Source: Caenorhabditis remanei | Taxonomy: Eukaryota > Nematoda > Chromadorea > Rhabditida > Rhabditidae | DNA length: 64,000 nt | NCBI RefSeq assembly: GCF_010183535.1 | Contig: NC_071331.1 | Location: 16,802,001 to 16,866,000 of the forward strand | Direction of reading: 5' to 3' | In this document: positions 1-10,478 of the stretch, piece after piece | Layout: each line of letters begins with the position of its first letter | Position numbering within the stretch: position 1 is the first letter of the stretch | Notes under the pieces: model-generated | Database searches by the model: none | Seen by the model: only the letters and a program-made list of their open reading frames with translations | Told to the model about the DNA's origin: nothing | Translations under genes and position numbers: made by a program

Positions 1-3000
1 AGGAAGAAGAAGAACAAGATCAGAAAAAAACTTCCGATTGTGTACAGACGCGGGATGACTTTTGTAAGTCTGCTCCAACAAAATGATTTTAAAATTTGAA
101 GTTGTCAGTTCGAGCTTCGCTCAGAACGTGATCATTGAAAAATAGTCCATTGAAAAATTCTCTGTCATGCTGTGAGAAAAAATATGACAGAATCAGTAAT
201 TTCAATAATTCTATCAGTAATCGAATCCCGTTTTATGGGATAACCGAATTCATACCAATTTGAAAATCCCCGAGTATTCAAACCCTTTGTTCTTGGCTCA
301 AAAAAAAGAAGACGAAAAATGTGACTGAACCCACGACTACTATTTTTAGGTCATCCTGCATAGATCATCAAAATGCAAATTTTCCGACTTTTGACCGGTT
401 GGCAATACATTTTCTCTGTTGGAATTGTTCAACAAATGAATCAAAAATCAGAGACACCAGTGTTTTTCATGAATTCTTTAAAAACAAAAGTTACAAGAGA
501 AATAATAAAAAATGTTCAACGTGCAACTAACTAATTCTATCATCAAATCTATCTCAATGATTCAGAAGAAGCCACGTCAGTGAGAAATCATTGAAGCGAA
601 AAAAGAATATGCCGCCGAAAGAACATCTGTAGACCACACGACTCTCCGTTTCGTCAGAACTTCTTTTTTTCATTCGAGAATAAAAAAACGAAAGAGAGGA
701 GGCACCAATAATTAATCTCGAAATCTTTCTGATCCTTTTAATTTAAAAACACTGAAGATTTATTTATATTTTTGCAAATTCTGGAAAACAAAAAAACAAA
801 AATAACTGAAGTGGTCTGGAAGATTCTAAAATAGCCTGTCGAGAAATTAGTTCCTTTTTGAATATCTGTGCGTCAAAAGCAAAAAGAAACAATTTTGGAC
901 AAAGTACTGAACTGAAGACACGAAAAAACGAGGGTGAGAATCGAATTTCCATAAATTATTCTTTGATTCACACATTCTTTAAGACGTGTTGGGTTGGCAG
1001 AGGAAGTTTTAGAGACAAGAAAAAATGAAGTGACCGTGGAAAAATTAATTGAAAATGGAATAGTAAGTAGGTGGAGATTGGATTTGTTAATTATAATTAA
1101 AGAATGAAAAAATCATCGAAACGAATCAGAATGGTACTTACTGAACTTTTGAAATTTCTGAATTCGAGATCACCCAGTGAAGACACTTGAAGAAAGTAAT
1201 GTCAAAGAACAGAGGTAGAAAAATTGAAAAATGGAAAAGAGTGAACCTATGGGTATCACAAAGAAACCGACTTGATTTTTGACTACCAAAATTCAGATTT
1301 ATGGGTTTCAGAAAACAACCAGTGTAAGGGAGAAACGTAGGTAAAAATAAGTAAGAAAGAAATAAGATAATCACTTCCTCCTGTATCATGTTTTGTGTAG
1401 AAAATATTCTGTATTACAGTATTCCAAAACTAACTGAATAGAAAAAAGCACAGTCTGTTATTTAGAAAACTGAGAAAAACGTTTTAAAATAAAATGAGAG
1501 AGAAGAATTATGATGTTCTAAGAAAGTTTTCATGACAAAAACCACACTTAAAACCTTCTCTTCTCTCTTCTAATTCATATTTCAAACATGTGTTCGTCTT
1601 GCTGTAATATGCAATTTTGATTGCCTCTTCTCCACTCGTTTTCCCTTCTGTATTTATACAAATCCGCTTTGTTTGGGGGAGTGGAAAAAAACGGGGAAAA
1701 TTCTTTCGTAACGGAGCAAAAATAGAATAAGAAGATGTGGGAGAAGACAAAGATTCAAGACAACGTGATCCCGTGACTGAACTCATTAATTTGATTGCTC
1801 ACTTCACCATCTGAGGAAGTGAATAATTGCAGGTTCCACTGAAAATTGGTGAAAAAGAAAGAAAAAAGAAATGTATAGTAAAGGGAAAAAATTCTGAAAT
1901 TCATGGATTACTTCCAGACAAATAATTGCCGGAAATCAGATTGACGCATTCAAGAATTGGAAGAATGAATGGAAAATAAAAAGAACAGAGAAAAATATTA
2001 AAACCGACGAATTAGAGATCGAATTTAAAACGATTCTTGGAAAATGAAATTTGAAACGATTATGTTCAGAAAAAAGGCAGCCAATTTTAAATTGGAATGA
2101 AAAATGGGTCCATCTGATTTCAGGAACCTCGTCTACCGAAATCATACGAAAAATTCTTCAAACGACGATGGTGGAGAAAATAAAAACAGTGTCGTCTTCT
2201 GAATTTATTTTCGACAGGATTATCCGAGTGCAACTGACGAATTTTTGTCTGCAAAATACCCAAAAACAAATGAAAGGAAGAAAAAGTACGGGAGTCCTAA
2301 ACTCAATCGAATCTGGAATTTCTTGTACTTCATTTCAAAAAACAAAACGTCATTGAGAACCTCGTGGAACATATTCTAGGCATGTTCCGTTCTCAAATTG
2401 CTCTTGTAACTTGATCTTTGTCTTTTTTTTAGAAAACTTTTCTGGAAACTGAACGAAGTTTAAACAAAGAGAATTTTCAGAAAAAGAATGAGCTAAATTG
2501 AGTAAGAAAAACTCTTTTTTTCTGAGTCCGAAAGAAAAGAATTATTATTCTAGAAATTACTCACTTGTCTGGAACAAAAATCTTCCAAGATAGATTTTAC
2601 TTGAAAAATATATATGGAAGTGGCAAAGGGTTTTCGTGAAATTTCTATGGAGCGAAATTGTGAAAGCCGTGTCAAAGTTCAGATGGAACACATCAATTAG
2701 TTCAAATTTCCAGCAAAAAAATGTCAGAGTGAATGGACCTAATTTCTTGTTTCTTCTATCCACTAAAAATCAGTATGAACTCTGAAGTTTTGACTAATAA
2801 AATAATGTTTTAGAGACGTCAGCTAACATAAAATCGACTTTTGAAACTAAAATTTAGTTTTTTTTCCTTTTTCTAATTCTCAAATTACAGACGAAAGGGA
2901 GAATCTCATTTCCCTCTGAAAACTTTTATTTTATTTGTTTAAACTCTTCCACAGGAAACCGGAAATGGAAATATTCTAAACGTTCTCCCGATAATCTGAT

Positions 3001-5352
3001 AAATGATTTCCGGTTCTATTTCCGCTCCGAAAACTGAACCCAGACTCAAATTGACGTGGGATCCAGAATGTATTTGTCTTCTGGAGACAGACGTCTTTTT
3101 ACTAATAGTAAATACAATATCAGCTGAGTAGTCAAGAAACGTGACAAAACATGAGGAAAAAATGAAGATAAAAATATGCATAATTATGTGAAAAAAGGAA
3201 CTTCCGATGTTTCTTTCAGAGTGAAGAGAAGTGGTCAAAAGAAGAAAGAAGAAGGAGGGCGATGAATTGGATTACTCTCGTTCAGATTCCTCGCGTGGGA
3301 TTTATCATTCCGAGAAGTTGGAAGTCAAAGGAAAAGGAGACTATCATAAAAGGAAGAAATAAGAAGAGGTGAAGAATCCAAGACCATTCTACTCTGTTTT
3401 TTTGGGTAATTTCATTTATGAAAGGAACATCTCTTATTAAATGGATCCTGGGAAAATAGGATGTTATGTATCTGGAAAAAAAGAATATGGAGCACTTTTT
3501 GGCATCGGAAAGTACAGTAGAACTGTGTTAAAGCTAAAGTTTTTGACACTGATGATCCACAGGCACAGATCTGACCTATGTTTTGATAACTTTCCTGACT
3601 TCGTGGAACACTCTCAAAGTACGCATTGTCATTAAAAAACAGCTGAAATTTTAAGACCGCCTGCAGTAGGTAAAGTTGCCGTAAACAAGCTTTTTAGAAA
3701 ACGAAAATTACTCTTTTTTTAAGAATTTTCCCCACAACAAGTTCATAGTTTAAAGCAAGTCATTTTCGAGGAAGAAAAAAGTGAAAAATTGGCAACATAA
3801 AGGAGAGAGATGAGTTAACGGAAAAGCATGTACCCATTCAGTTTATGCGTATTTTTGTGGTCACTCGACTCGTCTTTTCTTTCCAAAATTAGCATCATCG
3901 GCTATTCTTCTCATCGTTTCGCACCTGCGTACTAAACTTTTCGGCCAATTTTTCAGTCTGGAAGTGATAGAAATGAACGGAAAAAGAGAGAAAAAACGAG
4001 TGGGAGGATGGAGAAATAGACTGATTAATTAAATTAATATATCGACCTTTTTTTCGACATTTTTTCTCATTTCTCATTCCTGCTCAAGCGGTGTTTTCAG
4101 TCAAATTTCAGGAGGAGACAATATTTTTTTTTGGGTTTTGGGGGACGAACTGCCGGTAATTTTAAACAGAATTCAGAACAATAAAGATATTTAAAGAAGA
4201 AGATAGAAGAAAATTAATTGTAGTCGTTGGGGTTTCAGATGAAAATAGAGCATTTGAAAATAATTCATATTTCTGAAAGTGTTTTCTGAACAAATTGTTA
4301 TATGAATTTCCAGAATAAGAGAACAGTGCGGGAGGGTATTACTCAGAAAATCTTCGGATGTCTGAAACAAAGACTGCTTGATGAAATGAAGAGTTCTTTG
4401 ATTGTTTTCAGCAGCTGAATCATTAATGAGCTCTGAAAAGTTAGTGGCACTGTAATATTTAAGCATGTCTGAAGCGAGAACAGATTACTGGGATTATATT
4501 TATATTTTGATTCTTCCAGTTTGAGAATATCTGTCGTTGAACCAGCTCCAGGTTTTAAAATTAGTTTTTTTTTCAGTGATAACGGCTTCCAGATTTTTTG
4601 AGAACCCACTGCCTTGGCGATATCTCTTGTAAGTACATAAAATTCTCACAAACTTCTATTTGAAAACAAACAAGGAAATATAGTGGGAGACGAGTTGTTG
4701 TTGTTGTAACGAATTCAGATAATTATCATATCTAAAAGGGTTTCAAAGAAAAGAAATGAATGAGAGTGGGAAAGACTAAATTTATTCATATTTGACTGCT
4801 CCTCCTCATATCCTTTTTCTTCTTCATCTATTCCACTTCATCTTCCTGAAACTTGACGTCACAAAAGACTGAAAATGGAGGAGAGACACAGAGAAATCTG
4901 ATTTATTTTCTTCCTCAAAACTGATTTGAGAGCTCTTTGTTCTTTTACAAGCCAACGAGGAAATGAAACTATCCAGGATTCCTCTTCTTCTTGTGTACTT
5001 TATAGGGAGTAAGAGGAAACAAAAGAAGAAAATAAAAATCTTTATTGAAAGAAAATTAAAGAGAAAGATAACATGGAAAATAAATATGGATTTAATAAAA
5101 AATCAACATCAAATGTATCAAGATTCGTAAATACAGTGTTCAAATACAAAAAAAAGTTTTCATTGTGACTGCTTCGTTGGAAAATCGTAATTAAGAATTT
5201 TGAGAAATTTAATTTTAACTTCTGTCGTCCAATGGCTATATGAAAAATGTAAAACAAATTTTTGGGAGATATTTTCGACAGTGAAACGGAAAGAAAACAA
5301 CAAAAAATTACGGTTTTAATTGAAACTCTCTGAATAATTTAGGAGAACAAAT
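1..5352. other. non-coding spacer or intron, purine-rich on + strand
   Basis: No gene could be supported here. The open frames are short, AT-rich and low in complexity, and none shows a known domain or a consistent exon-intron series. The plus strand is rich in A and G runs, so the minus strand is T/C-rich. That is how worm introns and upstream regions look in the sense direction, so this may belong to a minus-strand gene outside the window. The first LTR retrotransposon interrupts it at the right edge. Confidence 0.6.
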
Positions 5353-5909
5353 AGTAGAGGTTTTCGTGGTTTGGATAGGTTTATTAGGGTAAGAATAAGG
5401 ATGGGAAGAAGAAGTCTCGAATGATAACAAGGACGGTATTTATACTGGATCTTCGGTGGGCGGAGACAGCGGCTTCAGGGCTGGAAGGGCATCGGGCGCT
5501 TAAGGAATGTGCATCATGGGACTGTGGGGTGAGAGAGCATTTGAGGATAGGAGTCAGTTATGGAGAGTGACGTTGATGGGGCAAGAGGCAACGGGCTGGA
5601 TCGTGTGGGCAGCTGGGTGAGATAGTGTTGGAGATTGGAGACGGTTCCAGAATGTGATGTGGATGGGATATGGAGCGGTGTCTTTGACTGTGTGGGTTGA
5701 TGGCGAGAGAGTGCTTGGGTCGGTGAGACGTTGACGGGAGATCTGGAAGAATCGTGTTAGGCTTAATAATGGAAATGGGATGTGAGAGTGGGCTTGCCTG
5801 TCCTGGACAGAGACCCGGAAGTTATCCGGATGGGATGATGATGATGCGTCACCGGGTACAAAGTCCGGTGGGATCTTGGAATACCTAAGGGACTACGATA
5901 TCCCTTACA
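5353..5909 (-). repeat. 3' LTR of Gypsy element
   Basis: 557-bp direct repeat, apparently identical to 15596-16152 at a constant offset of 10243. In sense orientation it holds a TATA box (GTATAAATA, 5437-5445) about 60 nt before an AATAAA polyadenylation signal (5380-5385). R must therefore be short, with about 10-30 nt of U5 left. A small perfect palindrome (CACCGG with CCGGTG, 9-nt loop, near 5850-5870) sits in U3. Confidence 0.95.
5380..5385 (-). terminator. polyadenylation signal in 3' LTR
   Basis: AATAAA on the minus strand, 27 nt before the LTR end and downstream of the TATA box. It would define the 3' end of the genomic RNA of the Gypsy element. Confidence 0.75.
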
Positions 5910-5920
5910 CCTCCCTCCTT
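5910..5920 (-). other. polypurine tract of Gypsy element
   Basis: On the minus strand AAGGAGGGAGG abuts the first base (TG) of the 3' LTR directly. This is the canonical position for plus-strand DNA priming and confirms the orientation of the element. Confidence 0.9.
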
Positions 5921-6396
5921 AACGAGGACCGACCCTGGTCCTCTAAAGGAAAACAGGTGTCTTATCGGTTGTTGGTGGTTATTGGGAAGTCTTCGAAATT
6001 ATTGGATTGTTGTTATTGACTCTTTTTTTTCTTTTTGAATATTAAAGGAATGTTGGATTATTGGTACTTAACGTTGGTTTTGTGGGCTGACTTTTTGATT
6101 TGTTGAGGTTTGGGCTGGTGTTATGGGTTGCTCGAAAGATAAGGAAGAGACTGGATACTAATAGGGACGACCTTGTCATTTCCAGTCCTCGGAAACAAAC
6201 TACTGTTCCCATAATTTTAAAAATGTTAGGTAGCAGAGCTCAATTCGGAGCTACGGTCCTCAAGAAAGCTTACACGTTTTGGCTTTCGCTATTGGTTATT
6301 TGGTAGTGGTTTTTAGGGAAAGGGAAGAACCTTGGTGGAAAAATTTGGAAAACTCGTGGAAGGTAGGGATGCACAGCCTACGCTTCGTCTGTTACC

Positions 6397-6917
6397 TTAG
6401 TTCCAATTTAAATTTGGGAATGCCATTCCCTCGATCGGGAGGTCATCCCAAATTCTATCGGCGACGGCCTGGCTTATTTGCCTGGCCATACAGACCTGTG
6501 ATACCGCGTGGGACCAACTTGAGTTATTATAGTGCGGGTTACAACCGCAGCGGAGGTTCGGGAGTGGCGCATGCCGTCTGGTCCAGGCGTGCGTCGATGC
6601 CGAGAAGATTCGCAAGGTGCCAGGGATGTGGGCATTCGGTCCGAAATCGCTTGCACGAGGCTCGGCTCCACTGGGACGGAGGTGCCCGTCCAGGACGGTG
6701 AAGTGAAGAAGGGGTGCAAGAGCGGGGTCGTCGAACTCATACGGGGTTGAGTCCACAATGACTCTTGCGGTGTATGCTCCGTTAAGAACGCAGACCGTGG
6801 CGTTGATCTGGACCATAGGTGCCAATGGCCAACGATTGGCTCGAGGATGACGGTGGTTGGGGCGAGAGCCGGATGGTTGCGAATGCATGAAGGACGTGAG
6901 GTGAACAAGTTCGAGAG
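6397..6917 (-). CDS. small accessory ORF between pol and 3' LTR
   Basis: A frame of about 173 codons on the sense strand of the retrotransposon, in the place where env normally lies. The first ATG in frame is at 6888, but the frame is open back to a splice-acceptor-like TTTTAG at 6918, so it may be the last exon of a spliced subgenomic mRNA. The product has about five cysteines, an N-terminal Pro/Arg/His-rich stretch and no obvious membrane segment. I do not recognise it. An overlapping 144-codon frame (6474-6908) is Ser/Thr/Arg/Pro-rich and looks like a shadow. Region 5921-6396 downstream has no credible frame. Confidence 0.35.
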
Positions 6918-7346
6918 CTAAAATAAGAGAAGTACTGTTATTTTTCTAAGGTGTGATGGAAGAAGCTAGCCGAGGGTTCTAATAAAGAAAACACATGGGA
7001 ATAAGCGTAAGGAGGGTAAAGAAACTAAAGAGCACGTCGGGAAATGGTAGCGAGTGGGAGACAAGGGTAGGAGGAAGAGCGAAGGAGAATACAAGAATGA
7101 AAAATATAGTTGCTCGCCCCTTGGCTTTTATACCAAGCGGGGCGGGGCTTCAAATCATGGGAGCAAAGAAGATAGATGATGAATCAGCTGGTCGGCGAAC
7201 CATCAAAAGAGCGCTAAGATGAAAGGGGAAAGCCGAAGGGAAGGTGTAACTATGACTCGTACGTTTGAGAAAATCACCGTTAAAAAAAATCGTACAGTCC
7301 TGGGTGGAAAGAAAAATGATTCCACCGTACTGTAACTGCTCGATGG

Positions 7347-10300
7347 TTATTCTTCGAAACGCTTAGTTGGGATTCGCGTTCTACGTAAGTTATAGCGTGG
7401 TTCGGAAATGTGATCTGTGGTTTGGTCTTCTGGAGTTTCTGGGGTGTTGATTTCAGGGGTTTCTAAGGTTTCGAATTCTGCAGGGGGTTCCGCCTGCGTA
7501 CGCGAAACTTGGCTAACTGATTCCTTAGGGGGTGGTACCTGACATTCTTGATCGATCTCGGGCTCCTCCCGAGGTGTTGTTGCTGCTGGACCGGAGATTT
7601 CGATGAACTTCTTGATTTGATCCAAGTGTACTCGTTGGGGTGCTTTTGCCGGGTTGCAGATGTCCTGAATTAGTGCTTCGGGTCTTTCGACCTGAACTAC
7701 TCTATACTGACCTCTCCAAGGGAGAACTAATTTCTTTGAGAGTCCCTTTTTGGATTTGTAGTTTTTGAACAGAACTCTGTCGCCTACCTCAATATCGGAA
7801 GGTCTAGCCTTTTGATCATACGCCTTTGTAAATTGTGATCTGGATTTGTCAGCTTGTTCCTTTGCATGGGACCAAGCTTCTCGAATGTTGAGTACCAATT
7901 CTTTGCGGAAGTTGTCGATTTCATCGGTGTTAGCCTCCGTGAGGACTCCCGGAGATGGGTCGATGATGTTGTCGATGCTGAAAATCGGGTCGCGCCCGTT
8001 GATTAGAAAGAAAGGGGTTTCTCCGGTGGAGTCATGAATGGTGGTGTTATAACAAAAGGTGAGGGCTGGGAGGATAGTATCCCAGTCCGTATGATCCTTG
8101 TTAACGTATTTCGATGTCAACTGGTGGAAGGTTCTAAAGGTTCTTTCCGTTGCTCCATTACCTTTTGAATGGTATGGGATGGCTTTGTGATGTTGAATCG
8201 ACAACAGGTCGCAAAATTCACCGAAAGCGTGAGACGTAAAGGTGGTAGCATTGTCGGAAACTAGTTCGTTCATGGCTCCATACCTAAGAACGCATTCGTT
8301 TAGCAATGCCCGAGCTACCGTATCGGACCTAGCGTCCGGAAGTGGGACTGAAATTACGAATTTTGAAAACCAACAAACGACGTTCAAAATATATTTGTTG
8401 TTACGGGGAGTTGTTCTCAGGGGACCTGTAAGGTCGAGACCTACTTTTTGAAAAACTCTTGATGTTGTGACGGGTACAAGTTTTTCTTTTAGAGCAGGAA
8501 CTGGTGAATTCTTTTCCTGGCACTTAACGCAAGCTTGGCTCTTTTCGAAAATTTCTTTGCCCATATCTGGCCAAAAGTATTTTCTGCCGATCTTGGCTTT
8601 TGTTTTCTTCCAGTTGAAATGTCCGCCGGACAGGTAGCTTTCGTGAAATGCTTCGAAAATCAGGTTGGTAAGGTGTTTTGGTACATATAGGACGTACTTT
8701 TTACTTGTAGAATGAGGTTTAGTTAAAACTGTGCCGTTCGCTGCAAGGGTTGACAGTTCAAGCCTGGTGAGCTGGGGTTCTGGAAGAGACGAAATGGGTA
8801 CTTTGGATTGTAAAACGTTTTTTAGAAGTGAAATTTCCGGATCTTTTTCTTGTTCCTCGGAAATGTCTAGCGGTAGCGACTGGCTGCGCTTGGACCTTCT
8901 GGACTTAGGTAGCGCTGGAAGGGCGGGGCAAACTTTCATACAGATGGGAAACTCGACTATATCTTTTAACTCGGAATGATTGGCTGGATTATCGTTTTCC
9001 CTAGCACGAGACAGACAGTCGGCGACGGTGTTCTTTTTGCCGTCAATGTGGATGATCGAAATATCATAACATTGTAACTCGATAAGCCAACGAGAAAGAT
9101 TGTCGTGAGTTTTGGCTTTCTGAAGCAGGAAGGTCAGAGGCTTGTGGTCGGAATGGAGAATGATTTTTGACATACATACGTAGGGGCGAAATTGACGGAG
9201 GGCATAAATTATGGCGCCCATTTCAACTTGAATGGCAGGCCAACGTGTCTCGGGATCAGACAGGGTACGGCTGGCATAGGCAATTACACAAAAATCTTTG
9301 TCTTTTTCGTCTCGAGATTGCATTAGTGCTGCACCCTGGGCTACTGAACTAGCGTCACAGAAAATGTGAAACGGTTTGTCGTAATCTGGGAAGCCTAGAA
9401 TTGGTTCGGCTATGAGTGCTGTTCTAAGTTTTTCAAAAGATTCCTGCTGATCTCGATCCCATACAAAATTTTTCTCTTTTCGAGTTAGGCGTGTCAAGGG
9501 CTCAGCAATTTCCGAGAAATTTGGGATGAATTTTCTGAAGAAACCGGCCATTCCTACGAAGCGTCTGATTTCGTTAACGTTTGTGGGTTCGGGAAATTCC
9601 AGAATTTTAGCGACATTAGCTTTATCTGGGGCGTAGTTATCCTTATTGATCTCATGACCTAGAAAAGTGATTGCTGACTTTGCAAATTCGCATTTCTTTG
9701 GGGAAGCTTTCAGATTGAAAGAACGAAAACGGTGGAGGACTTTTCTTAGCGACTCCACGTGTTTTTCGAAAGTTTTGCTAAAAACGAGGATATCGTCTAT
9801 GTAGACCAAAACTTCCTCTTCGAGACCTCCTAATACGGTTCTAAGTGCTCGCTGAAAATACGAGGCGGCTGATCTCAAACCAAAAGGAAGATGTGTGTAC
9901 GCATACACTTTTTGATCAGTTATGAACCCGCACTTGTATGATGAAGCTGGGTCTAAGCGGAGTTGGAGATATCCGTTGGCCATATCGAGACTACTAAAGT
10001 AGCTGGATCCTCCGACCTTTTCTAAAATTGAGTCTATTCTCGGAAGTGGGAAATTATCGGGGATGGTTGCTTCATTTAGTTTACGAAAATCGAGACAGAC
10101 TCGAAGAGATCCATTTTTCTTTTTGACTATGACTATTGGGCTAGTCCAAGGGGTATTAGATTCGGTGATGCGCCTAGATTTCAAAAGTGACTCGATGTGC
10201 TTTTCAAGTTCAGCTTGATACTTGACCGGTACACGGTAAGGTCTACCTTTGATAGGGACTTCCGTATTAGTGTAAATATGTACTGGGTCCGTTTTAGAGC

Positions 10301-10478
10301 TACCGAGATCATACTGGTTTTTCGAAAAGACGTCATGATATTCGTCGAGGAGTTCTTTCAGAATTTCTTTTTGTGAATCGGTTATTCTAGCTTGGGAAAG
10401 ATTGATGGTAAACTCAGGGTCAATTTCTACTTCATCTTCGGTACTAATTGGATTTTGGTTACTGTTAGGAATAATACA
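7347..10478 (-). CDS. pol: Gypsy Pol ORF2: reverse transcriptase, RNase H, integrase
   Basis: Open from 10478 to the stop at 7347, up to 1043 codons. It has no convincing ATG at its head: the first 98 or so codons are good RT N-terminal sequence lying upstream of any methionine, so it must be reached by frameshift or splicing. Domains in order: RT with the catalytic YIDD box near residue 225 and the usual LPFGL motif; RNase H with FCDAS; an HHCC zinc finger; and integrase with the D, D and E residues in LDLTGP, VSDNAT and GATERT. The protease is not here; it is at the end of ORF1. A Pro/Glu/Thr-rich C-terminal tail follows the integrase C-terminal barrel. No stop or frameshift interrupts it, so it is potentially functional. 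It reverse-transcribes and integrates the element. Confidence 0.93.
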   Translation of the reverse strand, partial: CIIPNSNQNPISTEDEVEIDPEFTINLSQARITDSQKEILKELLDEYHDVFSKNQYDLGSSKTDPVHIYTNTEVPIKGRPYRVPVKYQAELEKHIESLLKSRRITESNTPWTSPIVIVKKKNGSLRVCLDFRKLNEATIPDNFPLPRIDSILEKVGGSSYFSSLDMANGYLQLRLDPASSYKCGFITDQKVYAYTHLPFGLRSAASYFQRALRTVLGGLEEEVLVYIDDILVFSKTFEKHVESLRKVLHRFRSFNLKASPKKCEFAKSAITFLGHEINKDNYAPDKANVAKILEFPEPTNVNEIRRFVGMAGFFRKFIPNFSEIAEPLTRLTRKEKNFVWDRDQQESFEKLRTALIAEPILGFPDYDKPFHIFCDASSVAQGAALMQSRDEKDKDFCVIAYASRTLSDPETRWPAIQVEMGAIIYALRQFRPYVCMSKIILHSDHKPLTFLLQKAKTHDNLSRWLIELQCYDISIIHIDGKKNTVADCLSRARENDNPANHSELKDIVEFPICMKVCPALPALPKSRRSKRSQSLPLDISEEQEKDPEISLLKNVLQSKVPISSLPEPQLTRLELSTLAANGTVLTKPHSTSKKYVLYVPKHLTNLIFEAFHESYLSGGHFNWKKTKAKIGRKYFWPDMGKEIFEKSQACVKCQEKNSPVPALKEKLVPVTTSRVFQKVGLDLTGPLRTTPRNNKYILNVVCWFSKFVISVPLPDARSDTVARALLNECVLRYGAMNELVSDNATTFTSHAFGEFCDLLSIQHHKAIPYHSKGNGATERTFRTFHQLTSKYVNKDHTDWDTILPALTFCYNTTIHDSTGETPFFLINGRDPIFSIDNIIDPSPGVLTEANTDEIDNFRKELVLNIREAWSHAKEQADKSRSQFTKAYDQKARPSDIEVGDRVLFKNYKSKKGLSKKLVLPWRGQYRVVQVERPEALIQDICNPAKAPQRVHLDQIKKFIEISGPAATTPREEPEIDQECQVPPPKESVSQVSRTQAEPPAEFETLETPEINTPETPEDQTTDHISEPRYNLRRTRIPTKRFEE
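10465..10478 (-). promoter_or_regulatory. ORF1/ORF2 junction, candidate +1 frameshift site
   Basis: The ORF2 frame opens only 14 nt before the end of ORF1, because a TAA blocks it just upstream. Any ribosomal shift must therefore occur in the last codons AUG-UAU-UAU-UCC-UAA. Skipping one U at UCC-UAA gives AAC-AGU and enters ORF2 exactly. The arrangement resembles the stop-codon-driven +1 site UCC-UGA of ornithine decarboxylase antizyme mRNAs. A simple 1-nt indel relative to a parental single ORF is the alternative. Confidence 0.5.

Noticed and set aside
6474..6908. 144-codon frame overlapping the accessory ORF of the Gypsy element
   Set aside because: Its Ser/Thr/Pro/Arg-biased composition and lack of cysteines look like a shadow of the 163-codon frame.
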